This document shows, piece by piece, positions 7,676 to 16,413 of a stretch of 33,096 nucleotides of DNA (its first letter is position 1; each line of letters begins with the position of its first letter). Both the position numbers and the translations under genes were made by a program. The notes beneath the pieces were generated by a model. The model was not told the origin of the DNA, searched no databases, and was given only the letters and a program-made list of their open reading frames with translations. Source of the stretch: JBKEDS01 sp047975545 (GTDB lineage Bacteria; Bacteroidota; Bacteroidia; Flavobacteriales; Flavobacteriaceae); assembly GCA_047975545.1 (NCBI GenBank), contig JBKEDS010000058.1:1-33096 (forward strand), written 5' to 3'.

Positions 7676-9301
7676 TTAATCATCATAGTATTCAATATTA
7701 GTATTAATGTCTAACCAGCCTTGTTTTTCATCTCTTATAATTGCATAAAATGAGTTTGTTTTTTGATTTATATTTTGAAATTGCACTGTTTCATGCCTTG
7801 GGAAAATTCCAATTTTATTTTTTCTATAAAAATAAATTAATCCATCATTTTTATTAAATGTAATGGAATCGTTATTGACTGTTAGAACAACTTTTCCTTT
7901 TATATTATAGGGTGAAAAATTTACTTGTTTCTTCCAATCTTTTGGGATAGTGTCTGAAGAGGAAAGAAGAGTATTATTGTAGTCGTATTCAAAAATTCCG
8001 CTATTTTTTCCTCGAGTAATTTTTAATAAATGAGGGTATCCATATTTACTGCCAACAAAGTTATCGTTTTCGTCCCAATAATATTCTTTACTATTGTTTA
8101 GAAACGTTACTTTATCATTTCTTTTAATATTGTTTAAATAGTACTCTCTTTTTTTATCTAAATTTGATGCAAACCCACCATCTATTTTTGTTAAAATATA
8201 AGTTTTTATCAACTTATTATAATCTATTTCATAGGAAGTTTCAGAAATCGTTCCACATACTAAATATTCTATTGGCGGAAATTTTTCAATAATTTTTAAT
8301 TCAGAATCATAATAATTAGCACCTTTGTTATTCAATATTTCTAAACCACTCCTATAAAGATAAGCACTTTTGATGGAGTCGATTTTTATCTTTTCATAGT
8401 ACGAATTAAAAATGTCAACTTGTTTTTTATTTTTACCAATGGTAAAAAACTGGTTATACATAATAGTATCGTATTCTACTTTTAGTAAGTTTTGTTTAAA
8501 CGAGCTTACTAACTCGTATTTATTGTTTTTATTTTTAAATATGGAGATAAAATCATCAAATTCAAATTGCTCAAAACTTTCTAAATAACTCATTTTATAT
8601 TTTGAAGTATGTTTTAAAGCACTAATACCGTCATCATCGGATACTAAATAATCATTATTGGTTAATGGAAGAAAGATAAAATCGATATTATCGTCATCAA
8701 GTAATAAATAGATGTGTTTGCCATTTCCAAAATCTAAATCAACAGTAGAAAAATAGTGAGCATAATTAATTCTCCATCTTTCTTCATTATCATCTTTACG
8801 TAAGACTTGAGAACCGAAACCGCCATTGCGTTCTTTTTTTTGAAAATTAAGTTCTTGAATGGTAGATATAGAATTGTTTAAAAATTTCAGAACTAATGTA
8901 GTAGTGTTTTCACCATATTTATACCAATCTTCTTTAATCTCAAATTCATTTTTCAGTAAATTTTGAATATTGGTTTCTCTTAAATTATCTATGCGTATTA
9001 AAATATCGTTTTCATATAGTTTTATATCTTCTAAGGCTACGGCATCGTCTATATTATCCTGTTCTATGTCGGTTGATATAAAAATATTTTCATAGTTGTT
9101 ATCGAATTCTAAATAGATTTCAATAAATAGATTTTTATTTTTCTCTTCAAATAATCTTAAGTCTGCATCTTTTTCATTATAAACTATTAAAGAAATATTT
9201 GTTAAATCAACCGTATGTTGTGGGTAACAAAACTCTGATTTTAGAAATAAAACTAAAATAGTGAAAATTAGTAATGGATAATTGTTTTTGTTCTGCGTCA
9301 T
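7676..9301 (-). CDS. Putative exported protein with weak WG-like repeats, unknown function
   Basis: A 541-aa protein that I do not recognise. An N-terminal hydrophobic segment (~9-27, YPLLIFTILVLFLKSEFCY) looks like a signal peptide, so export is likely. The C-terminal half has short degenerate units resembling KWG/WG repeats: SGLEILNNKGANYY, KNSGIFEYDYNN, NKIGIFPRHE and KQGWLDINTNIEYYDD. It is rich in Asn, Asp, Lys, Ile and Tyr, and its DNA is clearly more AT-rich than the flanking queG and ruvB. It is boxed by hairpin copies A (8 bp after the stop) and B (7 bp before the start), suggesting acquisition as one unit. No catalytic motif is seen. Confidence 0.75.
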   Translation of the reverse strand: MTQNKNNYPLLIFTILVLFLKSEFCYPQHTVDLTNISLIVYNEKDADLRLFEEKNKNLFIEIYLEFDNNYENIFISTDIEQDNIDDAVALEDIKLYENDILIRIDNLRETNIQNLLKNEFEIKEDWYKYGENTTTLVLKFLNNSISTIQELNFQKKERNGGFGSQVLRKDDNEERWRINYAHYFSTVDLDFGNGKHIYLLLDDDNIDFIFLPLTNNDYLVSDDDGISALKHTSKYKMSYLESFEQFEFDDFISIFKNKNNKYELVSSFKQNLLKVEYDTIMYNQFFTIGKNKKQVDIFNSYYEKIKIDSIKSAYLYRSGLEILNNKGANYYDSELKIIEKFPPIEYLVCGTISETSYEIDYNKLIKTYILTKIDGGFASNLDKKREYYLNNIKRNDKVTFLNNSKEYYWDENDNFVGSKYGYPHLLKITRGKNSGIFEYDYNNTLLSSSDTIPKDWKKQVNFSPYNIKGKVVLTVNNDSITFNKNDGLIYFYRKNKIGIFPRHETVQFQNINQKTNSFYAIIRDEKQGWLDINTNIEYYDD

Positions 9302-9308
9302 ATGTTTA

Positions 9309-9437
9309 CCAACGGTTTGTATATGAAAAGTTGCGTGTTTGTGTGCGAGGATTTTCCGAAGGAAAATCAGAAGCTAGCAAAGAAGCAACTCACTTTGTTT
9401 AGGTTAAAACTAGCAATTTTTTATATACGGTGTTGCC
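9309..9437. repeat. Imperfect hairpin element, copy B
   Basis: A ~129-bp element with inverted ends: CCAACGGTTTGTATATGAAA at the left and TTTTTTATATACGGTGTTGCC at the right. The left end closely matches copy A (AACGGTT/TGTATATGAAAAGTTGC), and both lie in the same orientation. An inner palindrome is present (ATTTTCCGAAGGAAAAT). It sits between the two island genes, immediately upstream of the 541-aa gene's start codon, leaving almost no room for a separate promoter unless the element supplies it. Confidence 0.7.
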
Positions 9438-9566
9438 ATTTCGTTGTTTTTTACTTACAATTTTTGGTCAGTCATAAATCCTTTTATGCCTTTGAGTAAG
9501 GTCAGAGGTTTTTTAATTCAGTTTGAGTGAATAATTTCGAAACAGGCTAAATTCCGTACGTTTTTA

Positions 9567-10106
9567 TCAATTGGTTAGTATATATCTATTTAAAGTATTG
9601 TTTACAAAAACCAAATCAAATTTTACAGTTCCGTAATATTTATTGTAATTGTAAATTACTATTTCACTGCCTTTTTCTTTGTCGATAGTTTCTCTTTGTG
9701 GATTTCCAAATATGCTAACAACATATTCTTTGCTTTTTTGATTTTCAATCATGTTATCTAAATCACTTTTAAAGGAATAACCACTGTAATCGGACACTAC
9801 ATTGAATTTTGATTTATCAATGCATTTTTTTAAATGTTTTTCTTTAGGAAATGCTCCAAGGATGAATAAAGGGGTTTGGGTATATTTCTTGTAAATTATA
9901 TCATATCCATTACATTCTTTGTTGTTATCTGTGTCGTGATAAACTTTTATCATTTCTACATCACTGAAATATTCTTGATGGATATTATTTATTGATTTTC
10001 CTTCTCCGCTTGCAAGTATTGTTCCATCTAATTTATAGAAATTGCTTTCTTGAGAAAATCCGTTGAAGTAAATAGAAATTAAAAATATTAAAATTAATTT
10101 TTTCAT
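9567..10106 (-). CDS. Putative exported protein of unknown function
   Basis: A 179-aa protein with a clear signal peptide (MKKLILIFLISIYFNGFSQ), so it is probably periplasmic or secreted. The C-terminal ~60 residues (VVSIFGNPQRETIDKEKG ... LVFVNNTLNRYILTN) resemble the two-strand-plus-linker pattern of BamE/SmpA-like small domains (an FGxP turn, then YxYxKY and LxFxNNxL), but this is only a pattern resemblance. The coding DNA is AT-rich like its island neighbour. It lies on the minus strand between ruvB and hairpin copy B; 94 bp separate it from the ruvB stop. I assign no function. Confidence 0.72.
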   Translation of the reverse strand: MKKLILIFLISIYFNGFSQESNFYKLDGTILASGEGKSINNIHQEYFSDVEMIKVYHDTDNNKECNGYDIIYKKYTQTPLFILGAFPKEKHLKKCIDKSKFNVVSDYSGYSFKSDLDNMIENQKSKEYVVSIFGNPQRETIDKEKGSEIVIYNYNKYYGTVKFDLVFVNNTLNRYILTN

Positions 10107-10200
10107 TAAATGCTCTTTTATAAAGTCAGTTTTTATTGGTTTTGAGTGAGTTCCGCAATGAATGGCAACTTAAAATATACGCCATGAAAAAGTGAATACC

Positions 10201-11226
10201 TTAGAACAACCCGCCTTGTATACCGTTATTTTTTATTTTTCCAAGGTGCTTGTAAGCCAGTTCGGTAACTTCCCTGCCCCGAGGCGTGCGCATAATAAAA
10301 CCTTGTTGGATTAAAAAAGGCTCGTAAACCTCCTCGATGGTTTCGGCGCTTTCGCTTACGGCAGTGGCCAAAGTGGTTATGCCTACGGGGCCGCCTTTGA
10401 ATTTATCGATTATGGTGGTTAGTATTTTATTGTCCATTTCGTCCAGACCGTGGGCATCGACATTTAGGGCCTGAAGGGCAAACTTGGCTATTTTTATATC
10501 GATACTGCCATTGCCCTTTATTTGGGCAAAATCGCGCACACGTCGCAACAATGCGTTGGCTATACGTGGCGTGCCACGGCTTCGGCCCGCAATTTCTATG
10601 GCGGCTTCCATGGAAATGGGTACGCTTAAAATAGAGGCGCTACGCTGTACTATGGTCGATAGTAGTTCGGTACTGTAATATTGCAATCGGCTTTGTATGC
10701 CAAAACGGGCCCGCATGGGCGAGGTTAACAGCCCCGAGCGGGTTGTGGCGCCCACCAAAGTAAAGGGGTTTAGGTTTATTTGAACGGTACGGGCATTGGG
10801 TCCCGACTCGATCATGATGTCTATTTTATAATCTTCCATAGCCGAATAGAGGTATTCTTCCACTATGGGGCTTAGGCGGTGTATTTCGTCTATAAACAAA
10901 ACGTCGCGCTCGTCGAGATTGGTTAACAGGCCTGCCAAATCGCCCGGCTTATCAAGTACGGGCCCGGAGGTTACTTTTATGCCTACCTGTAGCTCGTTTG
11001 CCAAAATGTGCGCCAAGGTGGTTTTGCCCAATCCCGGAGGGCCATGGAATAGGGTGTGGTCCAAGGCTTCGTTACGCAAATTGGCGGCCTGAACAAAAAT
11101 TTTTAGGTTTTCCAACACTTGGTCTTGTCCGGTAAAGTCGCTAAATTCTAAGGGGCGTAGTTTCTTTTCAACGTCGAGGTCGTCCGATGAAAAATGTTGG
11201 TTTGTTGGGTCTAAATTTTCGTTCAT
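10201..11226 (-). CDS. ruvB: Holliday junction branch migration ATPase
   Basis: A 341-aa AAA+ motor that drives branch migration with RuvA and RuvC in recombinational repair. Walker A GPPGLGKT is at 62-69, Walker B VLFIDEIHRL near 109-118, and the RuvB sensor region reads VGATTRSGLL. The winged-helix C-terminus carries GGPVGITTLA and PRGREVT. Length matches the family (~330-350). A TATATTTG promoter lies ~27 bp upstream, next to the ctaD terminator, so the gene is probably monocistronic. Confidence 0.97.
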   Translation of the reverse strand: MNENLDPTNQHFSSDDLDVEKKLRPLEFSDFTGQDQVLENLKIFVQAANLRNEALDHTLFHGPPGLGKTTLAHILANELQVGIKVTSGPVLDKPGDLAGLLTNLDERDVLFIDEIHRLSPIVEEYLYSAMEDYKIDIMIESGPNARTVQINLNPFTLVGATTRSGLLTSPMRARFGIQSRLQYYSTELLSTIVQRSASILSVPISMEAAIEIAGRSRGTPRIANALLRRVRDFAQIKGNGSIDIKIAKFALQALNVDAHGLDEMDNKILTTIIDKFKGGPVGITTLATAVSESAETIEEVYEPFLIQQGFIMRTPRGREVTELAYKHLGKIKNNGIQGGLF

Positions 11227-11252
11227 AATAACAAAATACCTTTCTGCGTAAG

Positions 11253-11260
11253 CAAATATA
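11253..11260 (-). promoter_or_regulatory. Candidate ruvB -7 promoter element
   Basis: On the minus strand the sequence reads TATATTTG, a perfect match to TAnnTTTG, 27 bp before the ruvB start. No TTG is seen at the expected -33 spacing. It abuts the end of the ctaD terminator T-tract. Confidence 0.5.
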
Positions 11261-11300
11261 AAGAAAAAGCCTCTCTAAAACATAGAAAGGCTTTTTCTTT
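11260..11300 (-). terminator. Intrinsic terminator of the respiratory block
   Basis: Arms AAAGAAAAAGCCTCTCTA (11260-11277) and TAGAAAGGCTTTTTCTTT (11283-11300) pair over 18 bp with one mismatch and a 5-nt loop. It lies 13 bp after the ctaD stop. Read on the minus strand, the hairpin ends in a T-rich tract. Confidence 0.85.
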
Positions 11301-11313
11301 AAGTGTTATTATT

Positions 11314-13104
11314 TTAATGCTGAAGTTCTACTTCGCCTTCTTTTAGGGGTACGTTTTGCGGCACAAAATCTTCGTCATGCCCGGGTTTACTGTAATCGTA
11401 AGCCCAACGGTATACATGGGGTATTTCGCCCGGCCAGTTGCCGTGGATATGCTCGACAGGGGTTGTCCACTCCAAAGTAGTGGATTTCCATGGGTTTTGC
11501 GTAGCTTTTTTTCCAAAGAAAATACTTCCGAAGAAATTGTACAAATACACAATTTGAACAATACCGCCTATTATGGCAAAAATGGTAATAACAACGTTTA
11601 CGTTAGCCAAGTCGTCGAATAGCGGGAAATTACTGTTGGTGTAGTAACGGCGCGGTAAGCCTGCCATACCGATAAAGTGCATGGGGAAAAATACGCCGTA
11701 GGCACATATTGCGGTAATCCAAAAATGGATATAGCCCAAGTTTTTGTTTAGCATACGCCCGAACATTTTGGGGTACCAATGATAAATACCGGCAAACATA
11801 CCATATAATGCCGATATACCCATTACCAAGTGGAAATGCGCCACCACAAAATAAGTGTCGTGTACGTTAATATCCAATGCGCTATCGCCCAAAATAATTC
11901 CCGTTAAACCTCCTGTTATAAAGGTTGAAACAAAACCTATGGAGAACAACATGGCGGGGTTCATTTGTAAATTACCCTTCCACAAAGTGGTTATCCAGTT
12001 AAAGGCTTTTACGGCCGATGGAATAGCAATTAACAACGTGGTGAAGGTAAATACAGAACCGAGAAACGGATTCATTCCCGATACGAACATGTGGTGCCCC
12101 CATACAATGGTAGACAGGAAGGCAATAGCCAAAACCGAAGCAATCATGGCACGGTAGCCAAAAATTGGTTTTCTGGAATTGGAGGCCATAATTTCGGAAA
12201 CAATACCCATTGCGGGTAAAATTACGATATATACCTCGGGGTGGCCCAAGAACCAAAACAAGTGCTCGAACAATACGGGGGAACCGCCTTGGTAGTGCAA
12301 TACTTCACCTTGAATAAATATATCGGACAAGAAGAAGGATGTACCAAAACTTCTATCCATAATTAATAGTAGTGCTGCAGATAATAATACGGGGAACGAT
12401 ACCACACCTATTACGGCCGTAATAAAAAATGTCCAAATAGTTAATGGTAATCTTGTCATGGACATGCCTTTGGTGCGTAAATTAAGCACGGTAACAATAT
12501 AGTTTAACGACCCCAAAAGCGATGAGGCAATAAATATGGCCATGGATACCAACCATAGTGTCATACCCAATCCGGAGCCGCCCTGTGCCATTGGCAAGGC
12601 ACTTAAAGGTGGATAAATGGTCCACCCTGCTGCTGCCGGCCCTGCTTCAACAAACAAGGACAATATCATGATGACGCTCGATAGGAAAAACAACCAATAC
12701 GATACCATGTTTAAAAAACCTGACGCCATATCGCGCGCGCCAATTTGCAACGGAATAAGCAAGTTGCTAAACGTACCGCTTAGGCCTGCCGTTAACACAA
12801 AAAACACCATAATGGTACCGTGAATGGTAACAAGCGCCAAATAAATATCGGCACTCATAACGCCATCGGGCGCCCATTTCCCTAGTAATGCTTCAAACAA
12901 TACGTTGGGTTCTTCCGGCCAAGCAATTTGCATACGGAACATCATGGACATAAAAACCCCTATAACGCCCATTATGGTACCTGTTATTAGGTACTGTTTG
13001 GCAATCATCTTATGGTCTTGGCTAAAAATATATTTCGTTACAAATGTTTCCTTATGATGATGCCCGTGGTCGGCGTGATCGTGCGTATCTTGGTGTGCTG
13101 ACAT
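11314..13104 (-). CDS. ctaD: Cytochrome c oxidase subunit I (A-family aa3-type heme-copper oxidase)
   Basis: A 596-aa polytopic membrane protein that reduces O2 to water and pumps protons. Heme a ligands are H95 (IHGTIMVFF) and H425; the heme a3 ligand is H423 (VVAHFHLVMG). CuB ligands are H288 with Y292 (GHPEVY) and H337-H338 (WGHHMF). D-channel entry D125 (GARDMAS), gating E290 and K-channel K366 (IPSAVKAFNW) are all present, indicating type A1. The N-terminal ~17 residues are histidine-rich (HQDTHDHADHGHHH). It lies 29 bp after ctaC and downstream of actA-F, the arrangement expected where ACIII feeds an aa3 oxidase. Confidence 0.97.
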   Translation of the reverse strand: MSAHQDTHDHADHGHHHKETFVTKYIFSQDHKMIAKQYLITGTIMGVIGVFMSMMFRMQIAWPEEPNVLFEALLGKWAPDGVMSADIYLALVTIHGTIMVFFVLTAGLSGTFSNLLIPLQIGARDMASGFLNMVSYWLFFLSSVIMILSLFVEAGPAAAGWTIYPPLSALPMAQGGSGLGMTLWLVSMAIFIASSLLGSLNYIVTVLNLRTKGMSMTRLPLTIWTFFITAVIGVVSFPVLLSAALLLIMDRSFGTSFFLSDIFIQGEVLHYQGGSPVLFEHLFWFLGHPEVYIVILPAMGIVSEIMASNSRKPIFGYRAMIASVLAIAFLSTIVWGHHMFVSGMNPFLGSVFTFTTLLIAIPSAVKAFNWITTLWKGNLQMNPAMLFSIGFVSTFITGGLTGIILGDSALDINVHDTYFVVAHFHLVMGISALYGMFAGIYHWYPKMFGRMLNKNLGYIHFWITAICAYGVFFPMHFIGMAGLPRRYYTNSNFPLFDDLANVNVVITIFAIIGGIVQIVYLYNFFGSIFFGKKATQNPWKSTTLEWTTPVEHIHGNWPGEIPHVYRWAYDYSKPGHDEDFVPQNVPLKEGEVELQH

Positions 13105-13133
13105 ATCTTTTAAAATCGTTTTATTAGTAGTGA

Positions 13134-14204
13134 TTAGTTAGAGGTTAATGAGTTTTTAAACAACTTTTGCTCGCTTATCCAAGCGTTGTACTCGTCTTGG
13201 GTTTCCACGATAATTTTCATTTGCATGTTGTAATGCGATGTACCACAAATTTTGTTGCATAGCAAGAGGTAATCGAACTCATAATCGTCCAAAGCTTCTT
13301 CGCCCTTGGCTACTAAAGCCTTACTGTTTTCTTTTCTAATTTTATTAATATTGGCTACCTTATCGATAATTTCTTGCTCTTGGCGCATATCGGCCGTGGT
13401 TACGGTGGGGGTAAACCCAAATTGGGTAATCATACCGGGCACACAGTTCATTTGCGCCCTAAAATGCGGCATATAGGCCGAGTGCAAAACGTCCTGCGAA
13501 CGTATTTTAAACAATACGGGGCGGCCTACGGGCAAGTGCAGCTCGGAGGTAATAATATCGTCCTGTGCATTGGGGTCGGCTTCGTCCAGCCCTAAAATAT
13601 TGGCACGGTCTATATCGATTAAACGTACATTGGCCTTGCCCAAAGTGTTGTCGTTTCCGGCGTATCGGGCCTTCCAGTTAAATTGTTGGGCGTATAACTC
13701 CACTATTAAAGGGTCTTCGCTTTCATCAACATTGGTTATGTTAATCCATGTGTTAAGGCCGTAAATAATTAGCCCCGCCAAAACAATAACGGGAATAATG
13801 GTCCAAATCATTTCCAATTTGTTGTTATCGGCAAAAAACACGGCTTTTTTGCCTTTTTCGCCTTTATATTTAAATGCGAAATAATGAAGTAAAAACTGGG
13901 TTACGGTTTGCACAAAAAAGATAATGGCCAAGGTAATTACCATTAAGCTGTCTATGGTTTCGCCATGCTCGGAAGCCGAATGCGACAGCAAGGGCAAATC
14001 GCCCCACTTAACAACGCACACTATTGTAATGACGTAAATAAAGGCCAAGAACCCCATCATTAAATACCCGTTAACGGTATTGTCCTTGTCGTTGGCTACT
14101 TGTGAATTTTCGTTTTTAGCCTGTGCCAAATCGAAAATTTTTACCATTTGCCAAATGGCAATTAGAATACATACTAAAACTATTATCGCTAATAACGTTG
14201 TCAT
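13134..14204 (-). CDS. ctaC: Cytochrome c oxidase subunit II (CuA subunit)
   Basis: A 356-aa subunit that receives electrons from cytochrome c through the binuclear CuA centre. CuA ligands are H241 (DVLHSAYMPHF), C316, C320 and H324 (CNKICGTSH) and M327. Hydrophobic segments occur at ~3-20, ~47-66, ~87-110 and ~133-150; the last two fit the usual membrane hairpin, and the first two are an N-terminal extension relative to the minimal two-helix subunit II. There is no fused cytochrome c domain at the C-terminus, so this is aa3 rather than caa3. The preceding 287 bp holds a terminator hairpin after actF but no clear TAnnTTTG match. Confidence 0.96.
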   Translation of the reverse strand: MTTLLAIIVLVCILIAIWQMVKIFDLAQAKNENSQVANDKDNTVNGYLMMGFLAFIYVITIVCVVKWGDLPLLSHSASEHGETIDSLMVITLAIIFFVQTVTQFLLHYFAFKYKGEKGKKAVFFADNNKLEMIWTIIPVIVLAGLIIYGLNTWINITNVDESEDPLIVELYAQQFNWKARYAGNDNTLGKANVRLIDIDRANILGLDEADPNAQDDIITSELHLPVGRPVLFKIRSQDVLHSAYMPHFRAQMNCVPGMITQFGFTPTVTTADMRQEQEIIDKVANINKIRKENSKALVAKGEEALDDYEFDYLLLCNKICGTSHYNMQMKIIVETQDEYNAWISEQKLFKNSLTSN

Positions 14205-14413
14205 TGTTTTGGTTTGTCTTTTATTTAAATATGTGAAATTATTATTGCTCTTTTTACCTTGTTTGGTGCTACTTCGTATTGGCCATAAGTACGCACGCTC
14301 CCTAACGGTGGGGCAATATAATACTTAATTTTGAAATTCCAAAAACCGTATAATTTTTGTTATTTACTCAAAATCAGTAAAATACGCCAAAAAAACACCT
14401 TCTTATTAAATAG

Positions 14414-14452
14414 AATACCTTGAATATTAAAACGAAACAAATTCAAGGTATT
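14414..14452 (-). terminator. Hairpin between actF and ctaC, likely (partial) terminator
   Basis: AATACCTTGAAT (14414-14425) is perfectly inverted as ATTCAAGGTATT (14441-14452) with a 15-nt loop. It lies 39 bp past the actF stop. The downstream tract on the minus strand is only moderately T-rich (CTATTTAATAAG), so termination may be incomplete, or the hairpin may protect the actA-F mRNA end. Confidence 0.55.
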
Positions 14453-14491
14453 TTGTAAAATTTCTTATTATGTTGAGATTAACATTAAAAA

Positions 14492-15829
14492 TTAATAATG
14501 AAAATCTTCGCTTTCCTTTCTAAAAGGATAGCGCTTTACCAATAACGGCGCTTTGGTTAAGGCCGTAAACACTACTAATATAAACAAGCCTGCAAAAAGT
14601 AGTATGGCACTTAGTTCGGGGATTCCGAAAGCCCATCTGTCGCCTACGGTTGCCGGCATTATCATAACATAAATATCGATATAATGCCCTATTAGCACAA
14701 GTACACCGGTTATAACCACAAACCAAGGTACGCGCTTAAAATCGGCATTCATAAGCATTAAAATAGGAAATACAAAGTTTAAAGCCACCATGCCAAGGAA
14801 GGGCAATTGATAATCGTTAAAACGCGACACGAAATAGGTTACCTCTTCCGGAATGTTGGAGTACCATATTAGCATAAATTGCGAAAACCATAAATAGGTC
14901 CAGAAAATACTAAAGGCAAACATATACTTGGCCACATCGTGCAAGTGGTTGGCGTTTACAAACTCCAAATACCCTCTTGACTTCAAATAGATGCTTATTA
15001 ATGCCAAAACCGTAATGGCCGATACAAACATAGAGGCAAATACGTACCACCCGAACAATGTTGAGTACCAGTGTGGGTCCACGCTCATAATCCAGTCCCA
15101 TGACATCATGGATTCGGTGTAAATAAAGAATACTAAAAATCCGGCCGTAATACGGAACAGTTTTTTAAAGTTTTTGTTATCCTCGGCAGTATCTTGCGCA
15201 ATAGAGAACTTACGCGCAAAATAGCGGTACAAGCTCCATCCTGCAATAAAAATAAGCCCGCGAATGGTAAAGCCCGTTAGGTTTAACCAACCCGCTTTGC
15301 CTTGAATAAGTTTATCGTGTGCTACAACATCGGGGTCCATCCAAACAAATAAGTTGTAATGCCCGATAGTACCCGAAGCTACGGCAATTAACAATACAAT
15401 TAAGGCACCCGGTAAAACGTAAGCCGTCATGGCTTCCATAACCCGGAACAATACGGGCGACCAACCGGCTTGCGATGCTATTTGAATACCGTAAAAGGCC
15501 AACATGCCCAAACCAATCATCATAAAGAAAAAGGCGGCTACGTAAAGGGCTGCCCAAGGCCTATTTGCTATTTGGTGCTGTACGTGCTCGGCATGCTCGT
15601 CGCCGTGGTGGGCATCTTCAGCATGGGCGGCATCGGCATGCGTTTCATGGCCTGTTGTTGCATGTGTATCGGTATGGCTACTGCCATGATGTGCTTGCTC
15701 GGTAGCCAGTAATTCCTTTACTTGTTCTAAGGATTTGTGCGACGTGCTAAAACCTATACCAACACCAATGGCGCCAACTATCATTAGAATGAAAGAAGCT
15801 ATCCTTAATTTATTTGAAAACGTATACAT
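14492..15829 (-). CDS. actF: Alternative complex III membrane subunit ActF
   Basis: A 445-aa polytopic membrane protein, last gene of the act operon. After an initial hydrophobic helix (~9-27), residues ~46-87 are strongly His/Ala/Glu-rich (HGSSHTDTHATTGHETHADA and continuing). A series of hydrophobic helices follows, with the MSWDWIMSVDPHWYSTLFGW stretch (~240-260) typical of ActF. In the family, ActF is an NrfD-like relative of ActC and helps anchor the complex and form the putative proton path. Position after actE and the complete operon support the call. The His-rich segment resembles that of ctaD and could bind metal, which is inference. Confidence 0.93.
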   Translation of the reverse strand: MYTFSNKLRIASFILMIVGAIGVGIGFSTSHKSLEQVKELLATEQAHHGSSHTDTHATTGHETHADAAHAEDAHHGDEHAEHVQHQIANRPWAALYVAAFFFMMIGLGMLAFYGIQIASQAGWSPVLFRVMEAMTAYVLPGALIVLLIAVASGTIGHYNLFVWMDPDVVAHDKLIQGKAGWLNLTGFTIRGLIFIAGWSLYRYFARKFSIAQDTAEDNKNFKKLFRITAGFLVFFIYTESMMSWDWIMSVDPHWYSTLFGWYVFASMFVSAITVLALISIYLKSRGYLEFVNANHLHDVAKYMFAFSIFWTYLWFSQFMLIWYSNIPEEVTYFVSRFNDYQLPFLGMVALNFVFPILMLMNADFKRVPWFVVITGVLVLIGHYIDIYVMIMPATVGDRWAFGIPELSAILLFAGLFILVVFTALTKAPLLVKRYPFRKESEDFHY

Positions 15830-15854
15830 ATCTTATATATAATCTTATCGGGTC

Positions 15855-16406
15855 TTATTTTTCTAAATCTGTTTTTAGTTTCAACACATAAGAAACTACT
15901 TGCCAGCGCTCGTCTTCCTGTAATTGGTTGGCATACGATCCCATGGCGTTTCTGCCGTAATAAATGGTATGGTAAATACTGCCTTCGTTTATGGCCCTTC
16001 CGGCATCGTCAAAACTTGGAATCCCCAATATTTTTTCACGCTTAACCAAATTGCCTTGGCCATCGCCTTTTGTGCCGTGGCAAATAGCACAATAAATATC
16101 GAACAGGGCTTTGCCTTCTTCTAAATTTACTTGGGTAGAATCCAATGGGTTTTTAACCGTTGCCTTGGCCAGGTTATAGCCTTCAACATCGCCTGCTATA
16201 TCGAAAGGCACGTGGCCTCTTGGAATTGAGCCTTCGGCGGGAAGTTGGGCTTCCAAACCGTTTCTAAATGGTGCTTCGCCGTAGGTTTCGTAACTTACGG
16301 GTTCGTACATATTGGGCATAAACTGATAGTTTGGAGCGGTATCGGTTTTACACGATACGGCTACAAACACAACTGATAGTACTATTATTTTAATTAAGCT
16401 CTTCAT
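15855..16406 (-). CDS. actE: Alternative complex III monoheme cytochrome c subunit ActE
   Basis: A 183-aa lipoprotein: signal MKSLIKIIVLSVVFVAVSC with the lipobox cysteine at 19. The heme c motif CAICH is at 106-110, and the likely axial Met is M155 (GRNAMGSYANQL), giving a class I cytochrome c fold over ~94-180. In ACIII it takes electrons from the ActA/ActB wire and hands them toward the oxidase on the periplasmic face. It sits 7 bp upstream of... the actD end in genome order: actD precedes it by 7 bp and actF follows by 25 bp, so the genes are probably cotranscribed. Confidence 0.95.
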   Translation of the reverse strand: MKSLIKIIVLSVVFVAVSCKTDTAPNYQFMPNMYEPVSYETYGEAPFRNGLEAQLPAEGSIPRGHVPFDIAGDVEGYNLAKATVKNPLDSTQVNLEEGKALFDIYCAICHGTKGDGQGNLVKREKILGIPSFDDAGRAINEGSIYHTIYYGRNAMGSYANQLQEDERWQVVSYVLKLKTDLEK

Positions 16407-16413
16407 CTTTTTA

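Noticed and set aside
9302..9499. 65-aa plus-strand ORF upstream of the island gene
   Set aside because: Lies within hairpin copy B; the ORF follows from the repeat sequence.
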